Assembly (NCBI RefSeq): GCF_000002995.4 | Contig: NW_025062479.1 | Span: forward strand, 4,397,221-4,461,220 | Direction: 5' to 3' | From: Brugia malayi | Lineage: Eukaryota; Nematoda; Chromadorea; Rhabditida; Onchocercidae | Length of the DNA: 64,000 bases | Part shown: positions 1 through 11,299 of the stretch, one piece after another | Position numbering within the stretch: the stretch's first letter is position 1 | Layout of the letters: each line of letters opens with the position of its first letter | Translations under genes and position numbers: made by a program | Notes under the pieces: generated by a model | Seen by the model: the letters and a program-made list of their open reading frames with translations, nothing else | Database searches by the model: none | Told to the model about the DNA's origin: nothing

Positions 1-36
1 CAACATATTCTCTCACACTTTATAGTATTTTTTCAA

Positions 37-333
37 TTAGAATTCGTCACAAGATTTTGATGCTCCCAACATCTTGATCAGTTCGTTCCTTTCAAAATAG
101 CAAAAGACCGTCGTTAAGCAGTTAAATTGCAATCTGTTGATGGTTCTTTGATTTGAAATGCATTGTTTCAGACTCCTATCTTCATCATCTTCACTAGGGT
201 ATTCATCGAAATAGCTAACGCAGATATCGAGAATTCTGTTCGAGCTATCATCAAACCTACTCCCAAACCCAGTTCCAAATAATGCATTCATATTCACTAT
301 TGAAGTTAGACCTTTCGTTACCCCATACATCAT
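37..333 (-). CDS. uncharacterised 98-codon open frame (doubtful)
   Basis: An uninterrupted 98-codon frame starts with Met-Met-Tyr and ends at a stop near position 37. It holds an acidic stretch (YPSEDDEDRS) and four cysteines, with no signal peptide, membrane segment or family motif that I recognise. A T-rich acceptor-like sequence lies just upstream on the minus strand (near 350), so it could be a first or last exon of a gene extending left of the window. The length alone is not convincing in such AT-rich DNA, and it may be chance. Confidence 0.2.
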   Translation of the reverse strand: MMYGVTKGLTSIVNMNALFGTGFGSRFDDSSNRILDICVSYFDEYPSEDDEDRSLKQCISNQRTINRLQFNCLTTVFCYFERNELIKMLGASKSCDEF

Positions 334-1414
334 CTTTCTTCATCTTTTTCCTAAATAGTCAAAAGTCTTTAACTGTATATCAACAACCTTTCATTTCCTC
401 ATAGACACTTTCACTGAAATCTCAGGACTTCTCTTCTGCTCATTCTTGATATCAAACATATCACACCAAAGTCTTTTCATCCAGCGCGTCATCCGAGATC
501 AGTGATGACTGCATTCCAGTGTATTATTCTCTTCTTTGGTCACTTTTTTACCCCGTCGAAGGTTGTTTTATCCGTCAAATTTCTGTGATTAGAAGTTGCA
601 TAGCAGTTCAAAGCAGTCATAAGTTGTTCAAGGAATCAACTCATTTATATCAAGAAGTGTTCTAACTTCAAGGCATTCAAATTATTAAATTGAATTCTTT
701 GAAATATCTGTATTTTGTCTACAGTGAGAAAAAAGTCTTGAAAATACATGTTAATTGAATTATTCCTTGTTTTAATACTTAGGTCATCTTGAGTATGGGC
801 ATGGGACCTTTTCTTTTCCTGTAGGAGTTATAGAAGAGTAACCATCAATGGCACCAGTTAATACTTCCTCACAATCCATCCAGCAGTACATCTACTACTC
901 CAATAATATTCCGGTCCATTTCATTTCCCTCTATGTTCAGTAGCTCTATACTCCTCACATCATGTTTTACTCAATCCATAAATGGTCTTCTATACCCAAA
1001 TGGTTTCGTGAATTGCATCACTATTTGAATGACAAAGTTAAGCATTTTTGATCTTTCTATTTGTCCTCAGTTCTTCTTGTTCTGTGTATTTAATTTAATG
1101 CTTGCTTAATGGAGGTCGAGGCTTTCCCGTTAACCTGCATCTCACATATGCGGATAATGAACTTCAGCTCAGCATTCCGATTATAATTTAAATGTTGTTA
1201 CTGAGGATGATTATTTACACGTGTGGATATAGTTTTGCGACAACGGTGGTGATGGTTGCAACAGTTGTCCATTTGTTGGACTTGTTCTACTTATTTTGAA
1301 CTAGTCTGTCAAACAAAAACTGCTGTTGAAGTTGTGATTTTCCGTTCCGATGAGCTAAATCACAACACTTTTCTTTTTTTTTTTTTAACATCTTGAAGGA
1401 CCGACAACCTACTG
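334..1414. other. upstream flank of the nucleobindin gene
   Basis: No coding block, RNA gene or transposon was recognised here. The stretch is AT-rich with scattered stops in all frames. It presumably holds the promoter and 5' untranslated sequence of the plus-strand nucleobindin gene; a run of 14 T lies at about 1373-1386, just ahead of its start codon. Confidence 0.5.
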
Positions 1415-4400
1415 ATGTTTTCGCAGTTGTTGCTATCGTTCTGTGTATTAATATCGTTATACATAGATGCTGCTCCACCAAACCGCGACACGGTAGATGA
1501 ACTACAGAGTGTTGACAAACAACGACAGTGGGACCAGGAACAACAACGGAGGGAAGAGATGCAGGTACATTTAACCCCTGTACCTTTATCTCCCATTACC
1601 TTTCAGTACTTTTATTAAATTATCGCAACAAGTGAAACTATTAAATGAAATGATTAAATTGTGAAGTTTTAATCTGAAATCCATGGAGAGGAATAAGAAA
1701 GAAGAGACTTTTAGTGAAAAATTATTCTAACTTAATGAATCAAAACATTTGGGAGAAGTGAAATATTATTTAAAAAATTGGTACTTCACAATGTTAAGGA
1801 AAGGTATGAAGTCAATTTCTTTTTCAAGCTGTGATTGGAACTATAATAATTTAGAAAGAAGAGATAGCGAAATATGTGAAATATATGAAGTATCTGGAAA
1901 CCGTGCTCAGTATCTTGCAAGCGACACCGCAGTGGAAAGAAGCTATGCAGAATATGACGCAAGAGGAAATGCGGGTTTCTTGCCATTTCATTATCATTCT
2001 ACCTTTTTTAATGGCTGCTTGACTTCTCTATAAAACTGATTGTGGCAGAAGTTTTAGATAGGACTGTCGTTTAAACATTCCGAATATGTTTAAAATTTGG
2101 AGTTTTAATTATTGAAATATCTAGATGCACGTAACTTGTTTCTGTTCTGGACACCTGTAACTAGAGTTTTTGATCCTCCACAACTTTAAGAACAAGGTAA
2201 GTTATGTGGTATATTACATTATGGCGATATTCTTCTATGAGTTCGTTACTAGTTAAATCCTACTTCAATTAACACACTGTTCTCATTCAGGATTTGTTGC
2301 TTGCATAATGTGTAGCTTTTTGGAATTTATACCAACGAAGGTTTTTTTTCTCATAGATATCATTCCATAGTGTAGGACATCATCTCTTAGATTTAGGCAT
2401 GTAAAGGTCCGACAACACAGTAAGTCAGGATATTAATTTATGTCTTTTGGCAGCATAATTTTGCAATAAGATTTCTTTTCAGGTCTATGTTTTATTACTA
2501 TTCATTACAATCACTGTGCCATTAGTGGTATGTTACCATTTCGTTTACAGGGTGGCAAAATAGCAGAAATGGTCAACAAGTTAGAACCACATATTATTGA
2601 ACAACTAGCAAAAGCGAAGATATTGGAATTACAACGTCTGGAGCAAGAAATAAAGGATCAGCTGGATGCAGATGGTGGTGCTACTGATAATATCAAAGTT
2701 TGTGAAATTCCGACTTTTTCTGAAGGTTTCAAAAAAACCGAGCAATGTCAGGAGCTCATAATTTACAGTAGCACAAAAAACTTACTATATTTTATTGATA
2801 TTGATACTGTCGCTTTTTCTGTAGTATTTTCTTATACGTAAAAGTATTTTAATAACAAGGTCAGCATTAATTGTATTGTTGAATCTGTAGAAATCATCTG
2901 GTCTTGGATGACGTTGCCTCTTTCTTTAATGTAACGGAAGAAAACTGATACAATCAGATTGTGTGAATATCGTGATTAGTCAGGACTGCAGATGTTAACA
3001 ATGTCATCAAAATACATTAAGATATTAAAAGTTATATAGGAATGTTAAGGCCCAAACTATTCGATAGCGAAATTATAAATGACGGTAATGACTGCAAAAG
3101 TTGTGAGAAGTGACTTGTAGAAGATTATCAGAAAAGCTTGTTATGAGAGGTATTTGGTAGCACTTGATTTGACAGTTTTGGGGTATTCTATATTATCTTA
3201 TTATGTTCTTATTATTTTAGATACCGGAGCATTTGGATTTCAATAACTGGGAAACATTCAGCCAAGAGGACCTGCGCAAACTTGTCGTCAAAGTTGGCTT
3301 CTATTATCTTTTACTGATATTTTATGGATCATTTATTATACAATAATTTGCAGGTAGTAGCTGATATGGATGAATTGGAACATTGGCGAAAACAAGACTT
3401 CAAACAATATGAAATGAAAAAAAAAGCTGAAGAAGATCATAAAATGGTATGCGTCAGTTTACTGTTTTTATGATGATTTAAAATAAATGGAGGAAGCAAA
3501 ATTTTTTAGATTCGTTTTCTGTTGCCTAAACTTATACCGTTCCTTCTCTCAGTGATTCAAAAGATAGTATCCGGTCTTTTGATATACTGATAACGTATAT
3601 TGTTAGATTTTTGGACTTTAGGAACCCAGTTGGTAAGTGTCTTCATTTAGATGTGAAACATTTCTAATAGACAAAGGGCTTCTTATACTTTTTCTTTATA
3701 TTTCGAATGTTATTTGCGACAAAACGTTTGGGTTTGATACATGAGGCAGGCACAAATGATTCAAACGGAACGAGAACATTACATACAGCAGATGGAAGAA
3801 CAGCGGCGTCTGCATAATAAGCATAAGCCATTGAAGCATCCGGGAAGTCGTAATCAATTAAAAAAGGTTTGGGAAGATACTGACAAGGTTTGTACCAATT
3901 AAATAAGAAAATGCTGGAATTCACTTTATTATATCCTTTAAAAATTGCACATTTCTACACTGTTTTGAAAGAATAATCAGAAGGCGTAATTTTAAAGGTT
4001 TGTGATGCAGCAACGTCCAAGTAGGACTTCACCTAAGAACAACCTTTTGACCTCTTCGATTCTGCAAACTTGGGACTATTTGCAGCTTGATAAAGATACA
4101 TACGATCCAACAACACTTTTTGGTTTGCATGATAGAAATGGTGATGGTTACTGGAGTTATGATGAGTTGAATACCATCTTTTTACCAGAAATCGAGAAAC
4201 TTAATAATTTCTCTGACCTTGAAAGGTAAATCTGACCTGAAAGTATCTTGAAGAGCGAGGATTTGATATCAGTTAATGTTATTGTTATTAGGGACACGAC
4301 TTTGTCAAGTTCCAGTTCAATTTTGGTATCTTTCGCTGATTTCCTTGCTTTATTTGGAAATTAGCTGTGCTTCTTGGAAGTCAATGCATCCATTCGAAAA

Positions 4401-5151
4401 AACCATTCCAGAATTTTTATAATGTGTCGAAAATCAGAAAAAATAAGTCATTTGAATTATTTTTCAGGCTTGAAGAGTTATATCGGATGCGTGATCATGT
4501 TATGAAACAGATGGATGCAGATGGAGACCATCGTATTTCGCTAGCTGAATTTCTTGCGGTTTGTATTTTAAGTCTTGTGTAGAAAACAAAAGCACTTTTT
4601 TCTGTTATGTTACCACTACGTCAAATATGAATGTAATTTCAGGATAGCGAGGCGCAAGAAGAAAAACCGGATCAGGGTTGGGAAGATATTGGCGACAAAG
4701 AACAATATACCAAAGAAGAATTAGAAATATTTAAAAAAGAATATGCAAAACAACAAGGATGGGGTGAGTACGCCTACTCGACACCTGCACCCACGCCTAA
4801 TCCTAGTCGAATGGAACAACCTTACCAAATACCAGTCGACTCACTTGATAATACGGACATAAAACAACACCACCAAATGGTACAACATGTGGAGCCTATT
4901 CAACCTATGCAACAGCATCAAATCGATGATGAGGTCAATAATTTCAGACTGTGAAAAACCGTTTTATATTGAAGTTAATTTTATGAGAGGATGGGAAGTC
5001 CTTTTGTGAGTCTTAGACATAGTTCTATTGGAGCAATTAGTGTGTTAGGTAGGACAGCATCTTTTTTTCACTTTAATCACTTTATTAATACATGCTGGAC
5101 TAATTTCAGCAGCTGATACAACAGCACGTTGACAGAACTTATGGTGTTTAA
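1415..5151 (+). CDS. nucb-1: nucleobindin (NUCB1/NUCB2 family), calcium-binding secretory protein
   Basis: Spliced model: 1415-1564, 1855-1974, 2551-2697, 3221-3292, 3354-3446, 3750-3887, 4086-4225, 4468-4558, 4643-4933, 5110-5151, all in phase, giving about 427 residues (human NUCB2 is about 420). The first exon encodes a signal peptide (MFSQLLLSFCVLISLYIDA). Next come the conserved N-terminal helices (KYMKYLETVLSIL; KLEPHIIEQLAKAKILELQ) and a long charged coiled-coil region. Two canonical EF-hand loops follow: DRNGDGYWSYDE from the exon at 4086 and DADGDHRISLAE from the exon at 4468, each with acidic residues at loop positions 1, 5 and 12. The tail is Gln/His-rich. Nucleobindins bind calcium in the Golgi lumen and secretory route and interact with G-alpha subunits (family knowledge). 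The C-terminus is uncertain: reading through the donor at 4934 stops at 4952-4954, while splicing to 5110 ends in DRTYGV. It converges with the selenoprotein K gene. Confidence 0.9.
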
Positions 5152-6006
5152 TTTTACAGATCAACATAATTTGTTGTACTAGGTTTATGGTTTGTGGTAA
5201 TTGTTTCACATATACTGTTTGTGTTTAAAATAAGTTAAAGGCATTGGAAATCTTTTTTTTTTTTCTTAAAATTGTTACCAGCTGTTTTATTTTTTCCAAA
5301 TAATAGGATTTCTTTTCTCTCCGTCCGATCCATTGTTAAGAAATTTCCAAAATTTAAATAAGTCATCCCACCAAAAGTTGTCTCTGCCTAAACTGTTATT
5401 TTGATGTTGGAAATGCTAAAAAAAAAAAAAAAAAAAAGACCAGAAGGGTTGAATTACAACTTATCGGGTTATATTCCCGAGAGTAGTGCTAATCTCAGCT
5501 CAAAAAGTAAACAATCAGAATTTATCAAACTGTTAATCAATACAGATTCAGGAGCACGACTCACTGAAGCAAGCGAATAGGAAAAATAGACAGCAGTAAA
5601 ACGAGAAGTTTAAAAATGCACACTTTTTCTCGAATATTGGATTAGTCACTACCTGATAAACCCCGATTTCTACACATGATTTGCTTCGCATTTCCTGCGA
5701 AAAAACCTCCTGTAGGATGATTTCAAAGAAATCGAACAAGATTTGAGTTCATGAACAATGTTCAGAGCTAATATGACGTAGTAGGAATGAGCAAAATTAT
5801 GCACGGTTCTTTCGAAATAAAAAATAAGCCCAGTTTCAAAATATCATCTGGAAAAGTTGGAGACTAATGAACTAATAATTCATTTTCCCACTATTGCAGT
5901 AAAGTGACACTGAGGACTGGGAATTCTAATGTTGATCAGTTCTTCTTTATGAGGATGCGTGTCGATGAAATATCGCAAGTATTCAATAGATAATCTAGAA
6001 ACAAGA
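5152..6006. other. convergent 3' intergenic region
   Basis: This is the 3' side of both the nucleobindin gene (+) and the selenoprotein K gene (-). No open frame resembles a gene. An A run of about 18 bases lies near 5420. I could not find a convincing AATAAA signal for the minus-strand transcript close to the SECIS, so its true 3' end is not placed. Confidence 0.5.
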
Positions 6007-6086
6007 TGACCAAAAGTGGAAATCAGTGGAGAAGCTCCTCTGGCAAGGTTTGGCTAATCCACGTCAAACAGTCCTCTTGTTGGTCA
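6007..6086 (-). promoter_or_regulatory. candidate type II SECIS element in the selenoprotein K 3' UTR
   Basis: Read on the minus strand, helix I is TGACCAA paired with TTGGTCA (7 perfect bp). An internal loop of 13 and 8 bases follows. The non-Watson-Crick quartet is TGAC (plus coordinates 6063-6066) opposite TGAT (6022-6025). Helix II is GTGGA/TCCAC, a 2x2 mismatch, then AGC/GCT. The apical part has an unpaired AAA 11 bases after the quartet and a CCT/AGG mini-stem with a TGCCAG loop, which is the type II form. The 11-base spacing from quartet to AA and the distance of about 45 bases from the UGA to helix I fit known animal SECIS elements. One deviation is T instead of the usual purine before the 5' TGA. 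The fold was made by eye. Confidence 0.75.
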
Positions 6087-6095
6087 CAATTATTT

Positions 6096-6119
6096 GTCCA
6101 GCCTAGCCTACAGCTGGAC
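6096..6119 (-). promoter_or_regulatory. 7-bp hairpin just downstream of the SELENOK UGA
   Basis: On the transcript strand GTCCAGC and GCTGGAC form a perfect 7-bp stem around a 10-base loop, starting 11 bases after the UGA codon. Its position resembles the selenocysteine redefinition stem-loop described in SELENON. It is separate from the SECIS further downstream. Function is inferred from position only. Confidence 0.4.
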
Positions 6120-6124
6120 TTGCT

Positions 6125-6481
6125 TTAACCTCAACTGCCGCCGCCCACTGGAGGACATGACATTCCGGAGGAAAATGCTGGTCGTCCTATTGGACGCCGT
6201 CCTGTCCCATATCCATAACCACCTAAAATACAACAACTTAATCTGTTCTTGAATGAGATGATCTTTAGAGACAAACCAAAGTTTAAGGTCTTTAACAAAC
6301 TACAACATAATGCAGTTTATATGCTCTATATATTTGGTGTGCTCACAACTTTTACCTCTCGGAGGCCTGCCTGGACCACCACTTCCATTCCATCGGTCAT
6401 TACCATTCCAACCACGTCTGCGCCATGATGGCCTATCACTCGTTTCACCAATTAGTGGTCCAAAAAGTGTACGGAAGCTGT

Positions 6482-6516
<35 letters not shown>

Positions 6517-7002
6517 AACTGTCCCAACTATTATATGAAATACATTTCAAGCAAAAAAAAGAAAAAGAAAACATAGAAACTTACAAATATAAAAAAAATG
6601 CGAGAAACTGCCAAAGTAAACTGAACGTCGACTTCTTCGATTCCACAATATTTCCATCTAAAATTCCAGAAAAAGGAGGCTGTAATGTCAGGTGAAAACA
6701 AGATATATTTTGTCAACTCTATGGTTCCCCTCGCAATTTTCACTTCACTATAACGATATCATTTCGAAAGAAATACTGTAGGAAGGGAAAGGGAGAGAGA
6801 TGTAAAGATGACAGAGATTCATCTGGAAAATTCCGACAGTTGTGAAGCAACTGGATTGTTTTCTCCTTCGCAACAGTTTTCGAATTTAACTTAGTTCAAT
6901 TGGCTGTCAGCGTGAATTTTCAAGATGAATTTTGAAGGTTCGAACTGATGGGACCGAAAATAAACATGGGATATAAGACTTACTGGAGTCAACATACGGC
7001 AT
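6125..7002 (-). CDS. selenok: selenoprotein K with in-frame UGA (probable selenocysteine)
   Basis: Four exons in transcription order: 7002-6984, 6657-6585, 6477-6356, 6222-6125, in phase (312 bases, 103 residues counting UGA; human SELENOK has 94). The N-terminus reads MPYVDSNGNIVESKKSTF. One membrane helix follows (LLWQFLAFFLYFF), then the family motif FRTLFGP. After it comes a Gly/Arg/Trp-rich cytosolic tail (SWRRRGWNGNDRWNGSGG) that in the family binds ER-associated degradation factors. The last codons are GGC GGC GGC AGT TGA GGT TAA, that is GGGS-U-G-stop, closely matching the GGU-G-R end of animal SELENOK. SELENOK sits in the ER membrane, acts in ERAD and, in vertebrates, in DHHC6-dependent palmitoylation. 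A SECIS-like hairpin follows in the 3' UTR. If TGA is a plain stop, the protein ends two residues earlier, at Ser. Confidence 0.88.
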
Positions 7003-9404
7003 CCTTGTTTGCAGATTATAACTGAAATAATTTTATAATAAGGATTCATAATTTTCTACTAAAAACGAATTTGATGAATTGCAAAAATGAGACGTACGAG
7101 CAATATGCAAGAATTTTGCTCTGTGTATCAAAACAAGGTGGTCTCTTGTGACTCCATCATTACGAGTATGTCCACTCATAGTGGTATCCCGTAGTAAAAA
7201 TCCTACTGCATTTCAGAAAGCGGTAAATTTATATTGAAAGCAAAGAAAACAGAAACAATATGCCCAAAATAAAGAAAATCAACATGTGCAGTGATAGTCA
7301 CCCACAACAATGTGACAATGTCGCATGCTATTTACGTTGAGTCATTGTGAAAAACGGCATTCCAGGCTGGGATGGTATCTTCGAGAAAACCTCAATACAT
7401 GAAACATTTACATTGAGTGAAACTGATTGTATGAAATTAACGTCTCCTTCCTGAAAGTCAATTTATTGGAATGAAATATCAAACAACACTAGGAAACACG
7501 ACGAGTATTAGATAGTTGATATAATAACCAATAGCTATATATATATATATATATATATTAATCGGCATTGAAAACTCTTCAATTTTTTTCGGAAAGCTCA
7601 TGCTAAAACCCTACTCTACCAAGATCACAGCTAATGGTTGCACTTCCACAGTTCCGAGAAGGATACTTGCTAATATACTTGCTGCTTATTGCAAGAATGC
7701 ATTACGACGTTGGTTGATCAGTTGATGTTTGGCTTCCAAATCATAAAACACATTACAAGTAACTGAAACCGATTATAAAATAGAAAAAGTTTATCTGCAG
7801 AACAGTATTCTAAAGGCAAACAAGAAACAAATACAAATTAAGATCAAAAGTTAGGTTACAAAAACGTATAGTATTCCAACAAGAATAAATATTATCAAAA
7901 ATATCTTAGCACAACAAATCTACAAGCATTTCATTCAGAAAATCATTGAAAAACCATGGATTTACTATCTTTTTCTATTCTAACATTCAGTTAGCTTACT
8001 TAGATAATTCATCTTTTTATAAATCAATAAAACTACTGAAAACATCTAGGAATAAATCTAATTCTACCTAATTAATTATATTTGCATCAAACTTTATCTA
8101 CCTGATTAATCAACATAAGCATGTAAGAACAGGTCATCTTTGTATTACAGAAATATCTCACAATAATTTAAGTAGACTCAAAGTATAAAAATTTTTTGTA
8201 TAAAGGTTGTTTTATTTACAATATTCCTCAGACAAATGATTCATTACATAAAAGAATAAAATGTTCCAGTACCTAAAGTGATGAATGATTTATCAACTCT
8301 CATCCCCCAATTTGATGGCTAAATTTATATTCGATGATTAAAATGTCGTAAATAATTCATATGTAAATTCTCCAGTTTAGATATTGTATATACTAAACAA
8401 CTGCTAAATTAATTCACATGTAAATTCTTCCATCTTAAAATTCAAGATTATATCAAATGTAAAATAGCTTCAGTGTTCACATTTTTGTATCCGATAGATT
8501 TATATCCAATGTTGTAGACAAGTTTATTATAAAAAGAGTTGTTATTTGCTCGGCAGGCCATTCCATTTTGCAATCAAATTATCCACTAATTCAACTCTCC
8601 ATTTAATCCTCCAGTTATTTTTTGCATTCCTTCATTTTTTCCGCTTCATCCCATACTCTTAGATAACATCTCTACGAAATTATCTGTATACTGCTGATAA
8701 AGATTAATATTTATTACAGAGTAGCTGCACAAACTTCAAATCACAACCAAGAAACAAACTTTCTGTAACAAAATTCCAATTTCGGGATAAATTTTTGGTA
8801 CCCGAGATCCTTCAACGGTATGAAGCCAAAAAGAAAAAGAATCATCTGATTATGAACTGACCATGAACACATTAATATAACTCAATCAGAATAAATAACC
8901 GAAGAAGAAATAACTAAGTGGAGTCTAGTCATGAACAGAGACTACGGAAATCCTAAAACTCGCCTGGAAAACTCAAAACTAGAAGACAGGCATGTATTCT
9001 ATGTATCTTCCTAGACACAATCGCATAACTGAAAACTTTATATAACGACAACACGAAGAAATATTTCTCTTCGTGCCATTCATATGATTTTATGTTTGAA
9101 TCGTTCATATGATTTCAAGTTTGAAGAAAAGGTTCTGGATACTCAAAGGAAAAGCAGAAGTTAAAACAGTCTTCAATAAGTGTATTGAATCTAAACGATG
9201 GAAAACGAGATCATTTAAACTACGAACTACGACTATACTGAAGTTCAGGTAAGACGTTTCCCAAACGACTTGTCGAAAAACCGAGAACCGTACTTTAAAG
9301 CAATCAAAGCTTTTGTATAAACCATTCCTTAGTTAAAGGATTCATCACATCATAAAAAAATTAACTAGAACGTTTTCCCTTACCCAGTGATGAATATAAA
9401 TTGG
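7003..9404. other. gene-poor AT-rich region with a TA microsatellite
   Basis: No coding block was recognised on either strand over about 2.4 kb. A (TA)n run lies at about 7535-7559. Two imperfect direct repeats built on TTCATATGATTT with a TTTGAA follow-up occur near 9078-9125, just ahead of the LTR element. The right part is probably old transposon-derived sequence. Confidence 0.5.
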
Positions 9405-9920
9405 TGTCGCAAAATATAATTTCGCGAAAACTCCAACCAAAATAATAAGGTAGAGAAAAACTAATAAAACTAATTAATCATTTTTAAATTGTAAACAATC
9501 TTATTGTATTATAAACCATCTCTCCATAAATTTGGCTTCTTAAGATTTACTACCCATGTAATTTTATGTGAAATTAGCTCTCATTATAATCTCGTCTTTA
9601 TATGATCTTAATTTAAACACTTCCAATTCCTCGCATATATGATTTTACCATATACATGTTTAACCCTTCACATATATGATCTTATTGTAAACAACTCCAA
9701 TTCCTCACATATGTGACTTCATCTTAGACGCACCCAATTCTCACTCATATAAATTCAATCCTGATAAACAAAAGATTATTGTCCACTATAAGCATAACCA
9801 ATCTCAATTTCCTCCGATTTTATAAAGCCTATTTCTACTGTTCAGATTACTAATAATACGTTTTTATAAAAATAAAGATTCATTAATCTCATTACTGTAT
9901 AACAAAAACCTTTCACGACA
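9405..9920 (+). repeat. left long terminal repeat
   Basis: It begins TGTCGCAAAATATAATTTCG and ends CTTTCACGACA. It shares long blocks with the copy at 10463-10913, for example the shared block TAAATTGTAAACAATCTTA and a CATAAATTTGGCTTCTTAAG block. Within it a motif of the form CA(T/C)ATATGAT(C/T)TTA recurs near 9635, 9670 and 9700. Confidence 0.75.
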
Positions 9921-9949
9921 AATTTATTTCGTACCATGAGCCAGGAATC

Positions 9950-10462
9950 ATGTCTAGCAACATTATTGCAAGCATCCAACCGGCAAAAGAAAGCTTAGTT
10001 AATCTTCTTAAAGAAATAAATTTAATGGAGACCAAATCTCCGAAATCAACTATGACAATAGAAGAAAAGAAGATTTTGATATAATAGGGAAAAGATTATT
10101 CGAAGATAAACTTCAAAGAATCCAATTATGCGTAACTATGCTTGAATCTATCAATGATAAATGGCTTACATATACTCAACAAATCGTCACAATGAAAAGA
10201 AGAGAAGAGGAGGAAAAATACAAAGCAGTAACAGAAGGCGACCAAGGAATATTTCAATTATTGCATGAAGGAAAGGAAGCGATAATAACACTAACCATGC
10301 ACAAAGATGAAGCTGACCAAAACTTACCGCGACTCTCAAAGGAGTTAACAAGCAAACAAGCAAAGGAAGAGGTAAAATTTACTCCTTCTTCAAATATTTC
10401 TTCAAGTATTAATGTAAATCTTCCCCATTTATCGCTCCCTACTTTCAATGGAGACCCTAAAC
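9950..10462 (+). pseudogene. gag fragment of the BEL/Pao-like element
   Basis: Translation from the ATG at about 9950 gives a helical, Lys/Glu-rich N-terminus (MSSNIIASIQPAKESLVNLL) that hits a stop near 10085. The frame then shifts and continues (LQRIQLCVTMLESINDKW) through a coiled-coil-like segment to LPHLSLPTFNGDP, where the right LTR begins. The LPxFxGDP block precedes the conserved gag core in BEL/Pao elements. The frameshift and loss of everything downstream make it non-functional. A second diverged copy of the LESINDKW block lies near 11490. Confidence 0.65.
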
Positions 10463-10913
10463 TGTCGCGAATTATAATTTCGCGGAAACTTCTAAGCAAT
10501 TTCATAATATCATAAATCATATCGCCTTTTTAAATTGTAAACAATCTTACGGTTTCAAAAATCATCTCTTCATAAATTTGGCTTCTTAAGATTTATTACT
10601 CATGTAATTTTATGTAAAATTGAAATTAGCTTTCATTTTAATCTCCTCTTTGTAAACACTTCCGATTCTTCACACATGCGATTTTTATCTTAGACACGCC
10701 CAATCCTAACTCATATAAATTCAGTTCTAATAAACAAAAGATCATTATTGTCGACTCTAATCCCTCATAACCAAACTCAATTTCCTCCGATTTTTAAACC
10801 TATTTCTACTGATAATACGATCATTGATAATACGTTTTCATAAGAATAAGGATACATTAATCTCACTGCTGTATCATAAATATTCGAGTATCTGACGACA
10901 ATCTTTCGCGACA
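10463..10913 (+). repeat. right long terminal repeat
   Basis: It begins TGTCGCGAATTATAATTTCG and ends CTTTCGCGACA, so its first and last eight bases are inverted repeats (TGTCGCGA/TCGCGACA). It directly abuts the truncated gag, with no polypurine tract between. That points to an internal deletion rather than a normal 3' LTR junction. Confidence 0.75.
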
Positions 10914-11299
10914 ATCGATGTATATGTAAAATACTACATAAATCCGATATGCTAATAATGTAAAAAAGAAAAACCTTCATCTTTTGTATAATCTTACGTA
11001 CAGTTTAAGAAAATTACAGAAATTCTGATCTTGTATTTTATTCTACCTCACCAGACTTGTCTACAATATATAAAAGTCCTAGTTAAGCATTTCGATTCAA
11101 TAATTAAAATCCTCAAAATCGAACATTCTACTGCACTACTTCATCTCCAAATTACTGTATTGCGGTGTTAACAATAAAACAATCCAATTTTCCATGTAAT
11201 TCAACCGAACGCATATAAGTTTTCCTTTCCTTATTATAACAAACTTATTCATAAGTTAAAAATCAACCTTTTCACAATAAAAAAGAAATTTTTTTTTTT

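Larger units (their letters stand above)
9405..10913 (+). mobile_element. decayed BEL/Pao-like LTR retrotransposon, internally deleted
   Basis: Two related long terminal repeats flank a short internal stretch. Both begin TGTCGC and end CGACA, giving the TG...CA ends and short inverted termini typical of LTRs. The left LTR is about 516 bases (9405-9920) and the right about 451 bases (10463-10913). They share many blocks but differ by substitutions and indels, so the insertion is old. The 542-base interior holds only the start of a gag gene, breaking off at LPTFNGDP, a block typical of BEL/Pao gag. No protease, reverse transcriptase, integrase or polypurine tract remains. No matching target-site duplication was seen at the outer ends. 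BEL/Pao assignment rests on the gag block alone. Confidence 0.7.

Noticed and set aside
5683..5745. Palindrome TGAAC...GTTCGA near the selenoprotein K 3' side as a SECIS
   Set aside because: It has a start quartet-like ATGA and CGAT, but the stem is only a few base pairs and far from the 11-12 base spacing a SECIS needs. The element at 6007-6086 fits much better.
6910..6960. GGTTCGAACTG resembling a tRNA B box
   Set aside because: The surrounding sequence does not fold into acceptor, D and anticodon arms, and no A box lies at the right distance.
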